Source of the DNA: Sphingobium sp. | GTDB taxonomy: Bacteria; Pseudomonadota; Alphaproteobacteria; Sphingomonadales; Sphingomonadaceae | Direction of reading: 5' to 3' | Assembly: GCA_030148625.1 (NCBI GenBank) | Contig: JASBTC010000221.1 | Coordinates: forward strand, 1 to 18,850 | Length of the DNA stretch: 18,850 bases | In this document: positions 1-6,975 of the stretch, piece after piece | Layout of the letters: every line of letters starts with the position of its first letter | Position numbering within the stretch: the stretch's first letter is position 1 | Position numbers and translations under genes: made by a program | Notes under the pieces: model-generated | The model's database searches: none | What the model was told of the DNA's origin: nothing | What the model saw: the letters and a program-made list of their open reading frames with translations, nothing else

Positions 1-37
1 CACCGCCCATCACCTGCCGCCGAGAGAAATCCGCCAT
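1..37 (-). CDS. N-terminus of a Tat-exported protein (partial)
   Basis: Only twelve codons are inside the window; the gene continues leftward beyond base 1. Read on the minus strand from the ATG at 37, the protein begins MADFSRRQVMGG. The S-R-R-Q-V-M string fits the twin-arginine signal motif (S/T-R-R-x-phi-x-K class) at the usual distance from the start, so the product is probably exported folded, possibly with a cofactor. A good ribosome binding site (AAGGGGAG) lies 5 bases before the ATG, which supports this as a true start. The hydrophobic part of the signal and the mature domain are outside the window, so no function can be given. The call rests on the Shine-Dalgarno plus the RR motif; a chance occurrence in 37 bases is possible. 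Confidence 0.5.
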   Translation of the reverse strand, partial: MADFSRRQVMGG

Positions 38-182
38 TGCCGCTCCCCTTATCCCATTGTCCGGCCAAGCGGGCATTGCTTCAACGCACCGCACCCGACC
101 TTTTCCGAGCCTCCAATGGGAGACGGACATATGGATGCGCAAAGCAATAAAGCTGGGTCAGAGGGCCAGAAATCCTGCGGAT

Positions 183-202
183 CGCCGGGATCGGGGCCGG
201 CG
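183..202 (-). terminator. Possible hairpin terminator after the GNAT gene
   Basis: CGCCGG (183-188) pairs with CCGGCG (197-202) around an 8-base loop, directly after the stop codon of the leftward GNAT gene. Only a short T-containing stretch follows in the minus-strand direction, so this is a weak terminator candidate. Confidence 0.3.
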
Positions 203-844
203 TCAGGCCTCGGCGATCGAGGCGGTGGAATAGGCCGAGACGGTCCGCCACCCCAGCGCCAGATAGAGCGCCCGGCCATCCTGCGTCGCGACCAGCAGTT
301 CCGGCGTATCCCGGTTCCGCTTCGCACCGCGGAGCGCCGCCATGACGGCGTTGCCCACGCCCTGCCGGCGATGCTCGGGCGCCGTCTCGATGCGGTCGTA
401 GATGAATGCCTCGGGCGTTTCGGCGGCATATCCGCTGGCCGCCAGATCCCCCGCGCCCGACCTGACCCGCACCGCGACGACCGCGCCGTTGCGATCGGTC
501 TCGATGGTATAGCCCTTTGCGATCGGCCGTTCGGCATGGTCGCCATTGGTGGCGATCATGAAATAGCCGGGATCGTGCAGCCGCCAGCGCCTCGGCAGCG
601 CCGCGCGCAATTCATCCAAAGTCCCGCACAGTTTCAGGGCATGTCCGGGCGCGCCGATCGTCCGGCCAAGTTCGACAAGCCCGGGACAGGGTTTTGGAAA
701 TACCCAGCGCTTCGCCTCGGTCTCCGAGTTGGTATCGACACGATAGCCGCCATGATCGGCAACCGGCGCCGGCAGGCCCCGCGCGAGCGAACGCGCCGCC
801 AGCCAGGCATGGAGCATCATCGGATCGATTGCCGTATCGCTCAT
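203..844 (-). CDS. GNAT-family N-acetyltransferase
   Basis: A 213-residue protein whose C-terminal half has the GNAT acetyl-CoA fold. Residues 147-170 read as beta-4 and the pyrophosphate-binding loop: FIYDRIETAPEHRRQGVGNA, with R160-Q-G-V-G164 as the Q/R-x-x-G-x-G/A motif. The final segment (RALYLALGWRTVSAYST) is the usual last part of the fold, with Y-L-A-L-G-W in place of the common Y-x-x-x-G-F. The N-terminal 100 residues are not a recognisable domain and presumably form the substrate side. The start is the ATG at 844 (MSDTAIDP); a longer frame from a GTG at 874 would run through the purine-rich GGGAGAGGGGG stretch that more likely serves as ribosome binding site. The gene lies 93 bases downstream of a MerR/TipAS regulator in the same direction and may be transcribed with it. 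The acetyl acceptor cannot be told from sequence. Confidence 0.85.
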   Translation of the reverse strand: MSDTAIDPMMLHAWLAARSLARGLPAPVADHGGYRVDTNSETEAKRWVFPKPCPGLVELGRTIGAPGHALKLCGTLDELRAALPRRWRLHDPGYFMIATNGDHAERPIAKGYTIETDRNGAVVAVRVRSGAGDLAASGYAAETPEAFIYDRIETAPEHRRQGVGNAVMAALRGAKRNRDTPELLVATQDGRALYLALGWRTVSAYSTASIAEA

Positions 845-937
845 GGACGTGGCCAGCCCCCTCTCCCGCCGCACTGTGCGTCATAAAGGCGAAGATGGCG
901 ACAGCGCGTTCGATCCCGCTCTCGAATATGCGCGGCC

Positions 938-1708
938 CTATTGCCGGGCCGCCCAGTTCCGCATGGCCGCCGCCAGGAATTCGGCGAAGCCGGGCGCGAT
1001 GCGTTCGTAACGCGCGACGAAGTCGGGATGGGCGAGATAGGTATCCGCCAGCCCGGCATAGGCGGACACCGTCGCGGTCCCGCCCCAGCTCGATTCCACC
1101 CAGGCGAAGTGCCGTTCGATCAGGGGATCGAGCGAGCACGCCTCGGGCAGAACGCCGCCGCGGAGCGCCGTGGCCAGCCCCTGCTCGACCGCTTTGAGCT
1201 CGGCCATCATCGCGTCCTTCTCCGCCGTGGACAGGCGTTCCATCCTGTAGCGGCCGGTTTCCAGCTGCGTCCTGATCCGGGAACCGTGCCTTTCTTCGAG
1301 CCAGGACTCATATGCGGCCTGCGTCTCCGGATCGACGATACCGGAATAGAGTTCTGCGTCCTTCATTGCACGATCTCCTTCAAGTGCGGCGATCGTGCGG
1401 TCGATCGTCCGGAGGATTTCGGCGGAACGGGCCGCTTGCTCGGCGATGCGCGCACGCTGCCCCCTGAGCGCCGCGAGGCGATCGAAGTCGGGGGCATCGA
1501 GGATCGCACCGATCCTGCCCAGCGGGATGCCGAGCGCGCGGTGGATCAGGATCTGCTGCAGCCGCAGCAATTCCTCGCGGCAATAATAGCGATAGCCGTT
1601 CGCGCCGACATAAGCGGGTTCGAGCAGGCCGATCTCGTGATAGTGATGCAGCGTGCGCACGGAAACATGCGCCATCGCCGCCACTTCGCTGACTGTGTAT
1701 CTCTGCAT
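938..1708 (-). CDS. MerR-family regulator with TipAS-type effector domain
   Basis: A 256-residue regulator. Residues 3-70 form the MerR winged helix (YTVSEVAAMAHVSVRTLHHY, then the wing with G-A-N-G-Y-R-Y-Y and the L-x-R-L-Q-Q-I-L helix). A charged helix around 75-110 is the dimerising coiled coil. Residues 115-256 resemble the TipAS antibiotic-recognition domain: many Trp, Tyr and Glu residues, a Y-S-G-I segment and an F-x-x-W-V-E-S helix. TipAL-type proteins bind drugs or other ligands in this domain and activate promoters with a long spacer. The start is set by the ribosome binding site: GGGAG lies 6 bases before the ATG at 1708, whereas the ATG at 1714 would touch it. A GNAT gene follows in the same direction, an arrangement consistent with drug-responsive control, though the ligand is unknown. 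Confidence 0.88.
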   Translation of the reverse strand: MQRYTVSEVAAMAHVSVRTLHHYHEIGLLEPAYVGANGYRYYCREELLRLQQILIHRALGIPLGRIGAILDAPDFDRLAALRGQRARIAEQAARSAEILRTIDRTIAALEGDRAMKDAELYSGIVDPETQAAYESWLEERHGSRIRTQLETGRYRMERLSTAEKDAMMAELKAVEQGLATALRGGVLPEACSLDPLIERHFAWVESSWGGTATVSAYAGLADTYLAHPDFVARYERIAPGFAEFLAAAMRNWAARQ

Positions 1709-1788
1709 CTGCATCTCCCGCGAATGTCCGCAGGACGCCCGATAATCCCTCACGCCGCGTCAGGGTCAATCCCCGGCAACCGGCATCC

Positions 1789-2376
1789 CTATCCCAGTGC
1801 GCGGACGACCCCGCTCATCGTGATCGCCAGCCCGCGACGCGCCTCCGCGTCGAGATTGGCGGTCTTGTAGATCTGGTGGGACAGGCGCCCGAGGACAAAA
1901 GTGTGGATCATGATCGTGGCTTCCGCCGCATCGACGCCGTTGACCAGCTCCACCTTGCCGTCGCGCCGCAATTCCTCGATCACTTCGCGGATCCGGGTTT
2001 CCCACAGCTCGGAATTGGCGATCAGCGCCGCGCGCACCGCATCGTTGGAAGCGCCGATCGTCACTGCCTCCATCTCCAGCCGGCTGTCGGTATAGCTGAG
2101 GCCGCGCAGCATGAGTTCGAAGATCACATCCTCCAGCTCGGCCAGCGTCGATGCCGTGATTGCGCGATAGACATCGCCGCGCTGGCCGATCAGCGCCAGC
2201 ATGATCGCGTCCTTGCTGGCGAAATGGGTATAGAGCGCGCCCTTGCTGATCCCCGCTTCCGCGCAGATATCGTCGACCGATGCCCCGCCGAAGCCGCGTT
2301 TCTCGAACTGGCGCATCGCGGCGTCCACGATATGCTGGCGTCGCTGGCGCATCGTCGCTTCGTCGAGTTTCGGCAT
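1789..2376 (-). CDS. TetR-family transcriptional repressor
   Basis: A 195-residue regulator. Residues 10-57 are a typical TetR DNA-binding domain: RRQHIVDAAMRQFEKRGFGG, then A-S-V-D-D-I-C-A-E-A-G-I-S-K-G-A-L-Y-T-H-F-x-S-K. The rest is all-helical and divergent, as expected for a ligand-binding and dimer domain. The start MPKLDEATM at 2376 places the helix-turn-helix at the normal distance from the N-terminus; the longer frame adds a Pro/Arg-rich, non-protein-like stretch. It is divergent from the MFS transporter gene, 77 bases away, and a near-perfect palindrome lies between them. By general TetR behaviour it probably represses the transporter and itself, and is released by a substrate of the pump. 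This last point is inference. Confidence 0.93.
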   Translation of the reverse strand: MPKLDEATMRQRRQHIVDAAMRQFEKRGFGGASVDDICAEAGISKGALYTHFASKDAIMLALIGQRGDVYRAITASTLAELEDVIFELMLRGLSYTDSRLEMEAVTIGASNDAVRAALIANSELWETRIREVIEELRRDGKVELVNGVDAAEATIMIHTFVLGRLSHQIYKTANLDAEARRGLAITMSGVVRALG

Positions 2377-2435
2377 GTCTGTCCTGTCCACGCTCGCCGC
2401 CCGCTCATGGCCGGTCGATTGCGGCGGTATAAGGA

Positions 2436-2449
2436 ACCGACTAGTCAGT
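2436..2449. promoter_or_regulatory. Candidate TetR operator
   Basis: ACCGACTAGTCAGT is a 14-base palindrome with 12 of 14 positions symmetric and a perfect GACTAGTC core. It sits between the divergent TetR and MFS genes and ends 4 bases before the MFS start codon, so a bound repressor would block that start region directly. Confidence 0.6.
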
Positions 2450-2453
2450 CTCA

Positions 2454-3728
2454 ATGACTTGTTTGCCCCCGCCCGCCCCGATCGCCCCGCGCCGGGCAGA
2501 GGCCGGATGGGATGCCGGCGCGGTCGCCCGGCTGGCCTTGCTCTGCACGGTGCTGGGATCGGCCTGGGCCGCACGCTCGGTCTTCAGTCCCTTGCAGGAT
2601 CTGGCGAAGGCGGATCTGGCGCTGAGCGATATCCAGCTCAGCCTGGTGCAGGGCGCGGCGATGTCGATCCCCTCCGCGCTGCTGTCGATCATGCTCGGGC
2701 GGATGATCGACACGCGCAACCGCACGCACATCCTGATCATGCTCGCGATGCTGACGATGCTGGGGTCGATGGCGACGGGCTTTTCCGCTTCGTTCGGCGA
2801 TCTGGTCACCTGGCGCGCATTTGCCGGGCTCGGCATGCTGGAGGAAGCGGTGATATTCTCGCTCGTCGCCGACCTGTTTCCACCGGAACAGCGCGGCCGG
2901 GCCAATATCATGATCGTGGTCGGCGAATATGGCGGATCGGCGCTGGGCTTCGCGCTGGGGGGCTGGCTGCTGCCGCTGGCCGGATATCTGCCGCTGGCGT
3001 CCGGCCATGGCGACTGGCGCAACGTCCAGATCCTGTTCGGGATTGCCGGGCTGTTGCTCGCCCTGCCCCTTCTCCGGCTGAACGAGCCGGTTCGCCACGA
3101 ATGCGGCAAAGCGGGCGCAGGGCTTCTCCAGGGGTGGCATGCGTTGCGGCGGCTCGGCGGCTTTCTTTGGCCGCTCCTGCTGGCACAGATCGCGATGATC
3201 ACCGCGAACAATGCGGCGTCGGTCTGGGCGGTGCCGATCTTCATGCGCGATTTCGGCCTGTCCCCCATGCAGGTCGGCAGCCTGGCCGCCGTCATCATGA
3301 CGGTACCGCCGCTGATCGGCGCCGCGCTCGGCGGCGTGATGGTCGACCGGCTGCGCACGCGGCGTGGCGGCACGATCCTTGTCGCGGTGTTCGCATCGGC
3401 CATCGCGGTGCCGGCCGCCCTGTTTCCCCTGGGCGAGAATTCCACAATCTCGGCGGCGATGCTGTCGGTGCTGATGATGGCGCATGCGGCGGCCGGGCTC
3501 AGCAGCTCCACGGTTGGGGTGCTGGCGATCCCCAACGAGCTGCGCGGACTGTGGTTCGGCATATGCGGTGTCCCCACAGCGCTGATCAGCTTTGCGGCGG
3601 CGCCGACATTGGTGGCGTGGATTGGTGAGGGCGGCGCGCTTGCGACCTCGCTGGCGCTGGTCCTGTCGGTCTCCAGCCTGGTCGCCTTCGGCGGATATGT
3701 CGCATCCTGGCGGGCCCTGCGTGCATAG
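2454..3728 (+). CDS. MFS-family transporter
   Basis: A 424-residue integral membrane protein with about twelve hydrophobic segments and a central cytoplasmic loop near residues 205-225, as usual for the major facilitator superfamily. The MFS A-motif region after the second helix is recognisable as G-R-M-I-D-T-R-N-R (about residues 82-90), and a second copy in the C-terminal half reads G-G-V-M-V-D-R-L-R-T-R-R-G-G. An acidic/aromatic V-V-G-E-Y-G-G-S motif lies near residue 160. It resembles proton-driven exporters or organic-anion symporters; the substrate cannot be told. The ATG at 2454 has no close Shine-Dalgarno (AAGGA is about 18 bases upstream), so the transcript may be leaderless or start very near the ATG. 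Control by the divergent TetR is likely. Confidence 0.92.
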   Translation: MTCLPPPAPIAPRRAEAGWDAGAVARLALLCTVLGSAWAARSVFSPLQDLAKADLALSDIQLSLVQGAAMSIPSALLSIMLGRMIDTRNRTHILIMLAMLTMLGSMATGFSASFGDLVTWRAFAGLGMLEEAVIFSLVADLFPPEQRGRANIMIVVGEYGGSALGFALGGWLLPLAGYLPLASGHGDWRNVQILFGIAGLLLALPLLRLNEPVRHECGKAGAGLLQGWHALRRLGGFLWPLLLAQIAMITANNAASVWAVPIFMRDFGLSPMQVGSLAAVIMTVPPLIGAALGGVMVDRLRTRRGGTILVAVFASAIAVPAALFPLGENSTISAAMLSVLMMAHAAAGLSSSTVGVLAIPNELRGLWFGICGVPTALISFAAAPTLVAWIGEGGALATSLALVLSVSSLVAFGGYVASWRALRA

Positions 3729-3745
3729 GCCAAGGCTGGTCTCCG

Positions 3746-4213
3746 CTATTCCGTCGGGCAGCGCCAGCAGATCAGCGGACCATCCTCTTCGTCCAGCCGC
3801 TCGCCGATACGGACGAAGCCGTTGCGGGCAAGCACGGTTTGCGAGGCGATGTTCTCGACGCCGGTTTCCGCGGTGACGGCGGAGACCCGCGCATCGGTGC
3901 GCGCCCAGGCGACGACATCGCGGATCGCATCGCTCGCCAGGCCGCGCCGCTGCCGGCTGGGTGCGATGCCGTAACCGATATCGAGGATGCCGTCCCGGGG
4001 CGGACGCGTGACCGAGCATAGCCCGACCACTTCATTGTCCGCGACGATCAGCCATGACGCAGGCGAGAAGCTTTCCCGGATCTGCGCGGCGAGCCCGGCC
4101 AGCATCTCGAGTATCTCGACCGGCGCGATCGGTGTGTCCGCCAGCGCGAAATCCCGCGGCGCGCGGCTCCGCAGGAGAGCGGCGTAATCCGCCGCGGTGG
4201 TTTCGACGATCAT
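3746..4213 (-). CDS. GNAT-family N-acetyltransferase
   Basis: A 155-residue, single-domain acetyltransferase. The acetyl-CoA loop is IGYGIAPSRQRRGLASDAIR (about residues 79-98), with R-x-x-G-x-A as the motif, followed by the typical beta-5/alpha-4 segment S-A-V-T-A-E-T-G-V-E-N-I-A-S and the closing V-L-A-R-N-G-F-V-R-I-G-E. This pattern is closest to RimJ/RimL-like Acetyltransf_3 enzymes. Two ATGs lie side by side (4216 and 4213); GAGGGG is one base before the first and four before the second, so the second is preferred, with one residue of uncertainty. It begins 43 bases after the FKBP gene ends, in the same direction, so the two are probably co-transcribed. It converges on the MFS gene with only 17 bases between the stops. 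Confidence 0.88.
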   Translation of the reverse strand: MIVETTAADYAALLRSRAPRDFALADTPIAPVEILEMLAGLAAQIRESFSPASWLIVADNEVVGLCSVTRPPRDGILDIGYGIAPSRQRRGLASDAIRDVVAWARTDARVSAVTAETGVENIASQTVLARNGFVRIGERLDEEDGPLICWRCPTE

Positions 4214-4256
4214 CATGCCCCTCGAACGGGACAATGCGCGCTTATCATCCCGGGCA

Positions 4257-4754
4257 TCACTCCGGCCCGACAATGCCCAGCAATTCGATGGTGAAAACCA
4301 AGGTCGCGCCACCCGGAATGGGGCCGCGGCCGATCGGGCCATAGGCCAGGTTCTGCGGGATCGCGAATTCGAAGGTGTCGCCGACGCTCATCAGCGGCAC
4401 GCCTTCCTGCCAGCCGCGGATCAGGCCGCGTAGCGGAAAGGTCGCGGGCTCGCCGCGCGCGATCGAGCTGTCGAATTCGGTGCCGTCAATCAGCCGCCCG
4501 GCATAATGGATGGTCACGACGTCCGCGACGGTCGGCCGCGGCCCCGATCCGTCGCCCTTCACCCGGCGATAGCGAATGCCGCTCGCCGTCGCCCGCCAGC
4601 CTTCCGATGCGGGCAAGGTCAGCAGATAGAGCATCTGGCGATTGTGATAGGCAGCATCCTGGCTGGGGCCTGCGGGCTGGGCCGGTTGCGCCAGTGCAGG
4701 GGCGGCACAAGCCATTGCGATTGCCATGGCCGACGCCATCCGTGTGAAACCCAT
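4257..4754 (-). CDS. Secreted FKBP-type peptidyl-prolyl cis-trans isomerase
   Basis: A 165-residue protein. Residues 1-22 are a signal peptide (MGFTRMASAMAIAMACAAPA, then L-A-Q as the cleavage site). Residues about 55-163 are one FKBP domain: V-V-T-I-H-Y-A-G-R-L-I-D-G-T-E-F-D-S-S (79-97), G-L-I-R-G-W-Q-E-G-V (110-119), and the final P-G-G-A-T-L-V-F-T-I-E-L-L. The pocket residues Y84, F94, D95, I112, W115 and Y138 are all present, so the isomerase should be active. It would catalyse cis-trans isomerisation of Xaa-Pro bonds in the periplasm and help fold exported proteins. AGGAAGGGGAGG lies five bases before the ATG at 4754 and fixes the start; a longer frame has no such site. A GNAT gene follows in the likely operon. 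Confidence 0.95.
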   Translation of the reverse strand: MGFTRMASAMAIAMACAAPALAQPAQPAGPSQDAAYHNRQMLYLLTLPASEGWRATASGIRYRRVKGDGSGPRPTVADVVTIHYAGRLIDGTEFDSSIARGEPATFPLRGLIRGWQEGVPLMSVGDTFEFAIPQNLAYGPIGRGPIPGGATLVFTIELLGIVGPE

Positions 4755-4953
4755 TATAGCCTCCCCTTCCTGCCGTCGCGCCGCTTCGGCCGACATCGAA
4801 CATGATGCGCGAGCGCGCGAAGTCCGCACATGATGCGTGCGGCGTTGGTGGCCGGTAAGCTGTCGGCGCGGGATAGGCAATGCGGCGCGCGTAGCCAGCG
4901 CTTTTCCAAGTTGGGATCGACCATTTCCCCCTGCGTCGATAGGCTTGCGCCGC

Positions 4954-5181
4954 ATGAGCCAGCAGGCAAGGAAGGAAGCGCCCATCTACTCTCCGCAGGA
5001 CCAGGACAGGGCAATCCACAGGACGGCAACAGCATTTGCTGCCATTGCGATGGTGGTGGGTGTCGTCCTGATCGTCGGTGCCGACGCCCACTCACTTGGC
5101 GGTATTGCCCGCGCAGTTTTGGGTATCGCGCTTTGTACAGGGTCGGCTATCGGTATGCGCGCTTATTGGACATGGCTTTAG
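4954..5181 (+). CDS. Small two-helix membrane protein, function unknown
   Basis: A 75-residue protein starting MSQQARKEAPIYSPQDQDRA. After a polar 24-residue head there are two hydrophobic segments, about residues 25-42 (FAAIAMVVGVVLIVGA) and 48-70 (GIARAVLGIALCTGSAIGM), joined by a short H-S-L-G-G turn; the protein ends Y-W-T-W-L. This hairpin topology suggests a small inner-membrane protein. I recognise no family. The ATG at 4954 lacks a strong ribosome binding site (an AGG is 11 bases upstream), but the longer frame upstream is Arg/Trp-rich and unconvincing. It is divergent from the FKBP gene, with 199 bases between the two starts that must hold both promoters. I am fairly sure it is coding because of the clean membrane topology. 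Confidence 0.65.
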   Translation: MSQQARKEAPIYSPQDQDRAIHRTATAFAAIAMVVGVVLIVGADAHSLGGIARAVLGIALCTGSAIGMRAYWTWL

Positions 5182-5332
5182 CCGGGACAAGCTTTTGCTG
5201 GGAACCGACAAGGCCCCAAGCGAGATGGGCCAGTCGCGCGCGCCATGCAACGGGCAACGCGCAGCCTCCAGGAATAGCGCCGGCGCTTGCTCGCCCCGAT
5301 ACTCCCCCCGAAGCCCTGAATTAAGGACATCC

Positions 5333-5668
5333 ATGCCTCATCGCCTCGTCGTTGCCGTATCGGCAATATTTACTCTCGCAATCACCGCCACGGCTCATTG
5401 CGCCGAGCCGGTCGCCGATGTCCCCGAGGCGCTCAGGCAATGTGCCACCGGCCACGCGCTCGGCCTCGCCACAAAGCAGCCGGGCGACAGTCCCGATCGC
5501 ATCGCCGAGACCACGCTGCAGCTTTGCTACCAGGAAAATCTGAAGGCGCAGAACGCCTTCCGTGCCGAACAGATGCGCCAGAGCCCGCCAGTCGATGCCG
5601 ATGAACTTGTCGCGCTATGGGATGTGCGCCGCGTTGCATTCCACGCATCATTGGTGGCCGTCGTCTAG
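5333..5668 (+). CDS. Small secreted protein, function unknown
   Basis: A 111-residue protein with an N-terminal signal peptide (MPHRLVVAVSAIFTLAITAT, then A-H-C-A as the probable cleavage site). The mature part is about 88 residues, largely helical and polar, with two cysteines (in R-Q-C-A and Q-L-C-Y, some 30 residues apart) that could form a disulfide in the periplasm. AAGGA lies seven bases before the ATG at 5333, so this start is well supported; the longer open frame upstream is not needed. I do not recognise a domain. It converges on the leftward gene that ends at 5737, with 68 bases between them and no obvious hairpin. Confidence 0.7.
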   Translation: MPHRLVVAVSAIFTLAITATAHCAEPVADVPEALRQCATGHALGLATKQPGDSPDRIAETTLQLCYQENLKAQNAFRAEQMRQSPPVDADELVALWDVRRVAFHASLVAVV

Positions 5669-5736
5669 GTCTCCCGCGCCGCTCCGGCCTCGAAAACCGT
5701 CGATCAATCGCCCGCAAAATAGCGTGCAAAATCAAG

Positions 5737-6153
5737 CTAAGCCTGAAGATAGCCGAACGGCCAGGGCTTGTACGGCCCCAGCTCGGCATGGACGTCGCGC
5801 ATGCGCCAGCGCAGGGCGGAAAGCTGGACCGATACGGCCCGCGCGGGCAATGGCACGTCCAGTGCCATGCTTTCGCCGGGCTCCAGCCGCTCCGCGCGAC
5901 CACCGACGCTGCCCACGGCGCGGCCGCGCCGATCGAGGAAACGGATCTCGACATAGAGGTTGCGGTGCAGGCTGTCGGTGCGGTTGGTGAAGGCGCCGCG
6001 CCACACCGGATCGCCCGTCGCCCCGCGCACAACGTCGTTGCGGGTCAGCACGATGCTGTCGTCATCCTCACCGGCCGCCATGCCCAGCAAGACGCCCAGA
6101 GACGCGCCGACGACCGCGACGACGCCAATTCCTACCCAATGCCGTTTCAGCAT
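5737..6153 (-). CDS. Membrane-anchored protein with FxLYD-like beta domain
   Basis: A 138-residue protein. Residues 3-25 form one membrane helix (HWVGIGVVAVVGASLGVLLG), followed by an extracytoplasmic domain. That domain has the pattern of FxLYD/DUF3426-like beta sandwiches: N-R-T-D-S-L-H-R-N-L-Y-V-E-I-R-F-L-D-R-R-G-R-A-V-G, then a hydrophobic strand, L-E-P-G-E-S as a turn, and A-L-D-V-P-L-P. These folds are found in small envelope proteins of unclear role and often bind other envelope components. GGAG is nine bases before the ATG at 6153; the upstream ATG at 6174 would place this site inside the gene. The domain call is by pattern only. The gene is flanked by a convergent secreted-protein gene and, upstream, by a REP-like element. 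Confidence 0.65.
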   Translation of the reverse strand: MLKRHWVGIGVVAVVGASLGVLLGMAAGEDDDSIVLTRNDVVRGATGDPVWRGAFTNRTDSLHRNLYVEIRFLDRRGRAVGSVGGRAERLEPGESMALDVPLPARAVSVQLSALRWRMRDVHAELGPYKPWPFGYLQA

Positions 6154-6253
6154 CACCGTCTCTCCATGCCGCAAGCAGCGCGGCTATGCCGGGTGTGGCG
6201 TATGGCGTTGCAGTGCTGATCCCGGCGGAAAGGAGAATTGGTGCAGGCGCTTT

Positions 6254-6343
6254 CGTCACCCTGAACTTGTTTCAGGGTCCATGCCCGGATTTTCGCTGCG
6301 GTTCGGATTGAAGCATGGATGATGAAACCAGTTCGGCATGACG
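6254..6343. repeat. REP-like inverted pair of hairpins
   Basis: The left half begins CGTCACCCTGAACTTGTTTC and the right half, read on the other strand, begins CGTCATGCCGAACTGGTTTC; the two agree at about three quarters of the first 33 positions. The left half contains its own palindrome, CCCTGAACTTGTTTCAGGG, and the two halves face each other around a spacer of about 25 bases. This is the architecture of paired REP/BIME elements. The motif is, to my knowledge, dispersed in intergenic regions of sphingomonad genomes. It lies between the start of the FxLYD-like gene and the stop of the 178-residue gene, outside both. Confidence 0.65.
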
Positions 6344-6377
6344 ATGCAGGTCACCGCTCACGGACGGCCCACGTTCA

Positions 6378-6914
6378 TCACAACGAAAAGATCGTCACCT
6401 CATCCTCTTCGAGTGAACCAAGCGCATCGATCCATGCCGTGCTCTTGGGCAATTGCTTCCGTAACGCACTGAAGGTTTCGGTGTCGAGGGCTCCCGAATA
6501 TTGCCGGACAAGCAGCCCCACATAGGGTAGTTTCAAGCTACTACCAAGATCGTGCAGGGCATCATTCCAGAGATCAAGACTGTCAATTTCACTGCCGCGC
6601 GGCCGCGCCTCGGCCCTGTTGTGATCTTCCATCGCGCGCGCGATCTTGGCGTCCGACCACCCCTTGCGCCGCATCCGGGCAATCTCCTTTGCGCGCGCCG
6701 CCTCCACTTCCCCCGGCGTATCGTTCCGCTGCGTCAGTACGGTGCCGCAGTCGCAATGTCCGCGCGTGGTGAGATATTGCTGTTCCCCCGGCAAGAGAAC
6801 CTTCCGGATGGAGGGATTGTCGAACCGGGCGGCCTCGCGATCGTGCCGATCCATGACGGCCCGAACCGCGCTCACATCGTCCGTCGGCGCTATAAGCGTG
6901 ATGAAAAGGCACAT
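6378..6914 (-). CDS. Conserved-looking protein of unknown function with a CDC motif
   Basis: A 178-residue soluble protein with no signal peptide. The N-terminus M-C-L-F-I-T-L-I-A-P is a buried strand. Residues 33-58 contain N-P-S-I-R-K-V-L-L-P-G-E-Q-Q-Y-L-T-T-R-G-H-C-D-C-G-T, in which the C54-D-C56-G-T motif with the preceding H53 looks like a metal or redox site. Residues 70-98 are a charged helix with G-W-S-D-A-K-I-A-R-A-M, similar to a resolvase-like helix-turn-helix tail. The C-terminal half is alpha/beta and ends D-E-V-T-I-F-S-L. I recall similar unnamed proteins with the T-T-R-G-H-C-D-C-G-T string but no assigned role. There is no good ribosome binding site before the ATG at 6914, so it may be translated from the upstream operon transcript, which ends 61 bases earlier. 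Confidence 0.72.
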   Translation of the reverse strand: MCLFITLIAPTDDVSAVRAVMDRHDREAARFDNPSIRKVLLPGEQQYLTTRGHCDCGTVLTQRNDTPGEVEAARAKEIARMRRKGWSDAKIARAMEDHNRAEARPRGSEIDSLDLWNDALHDLGSSLKLPYVGLLVRQYSGALDTETFSALRKQLPKSTAWIDALGSLEEDEVTIFSL

Positions 6915-6975
6915 GCGGAGAGTTTAGGCGCAGTTGCGAGATGCCCGCAATGCGTTCGCGCCGCACCGCTCTTCA

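Noticed and set aside
2451..4019. Long minus-strand frames opposite the MFS transporter
   Set aside because: Low-complexity His/Arg/Gln-rich translation; shadow of the transporter's codon usage.
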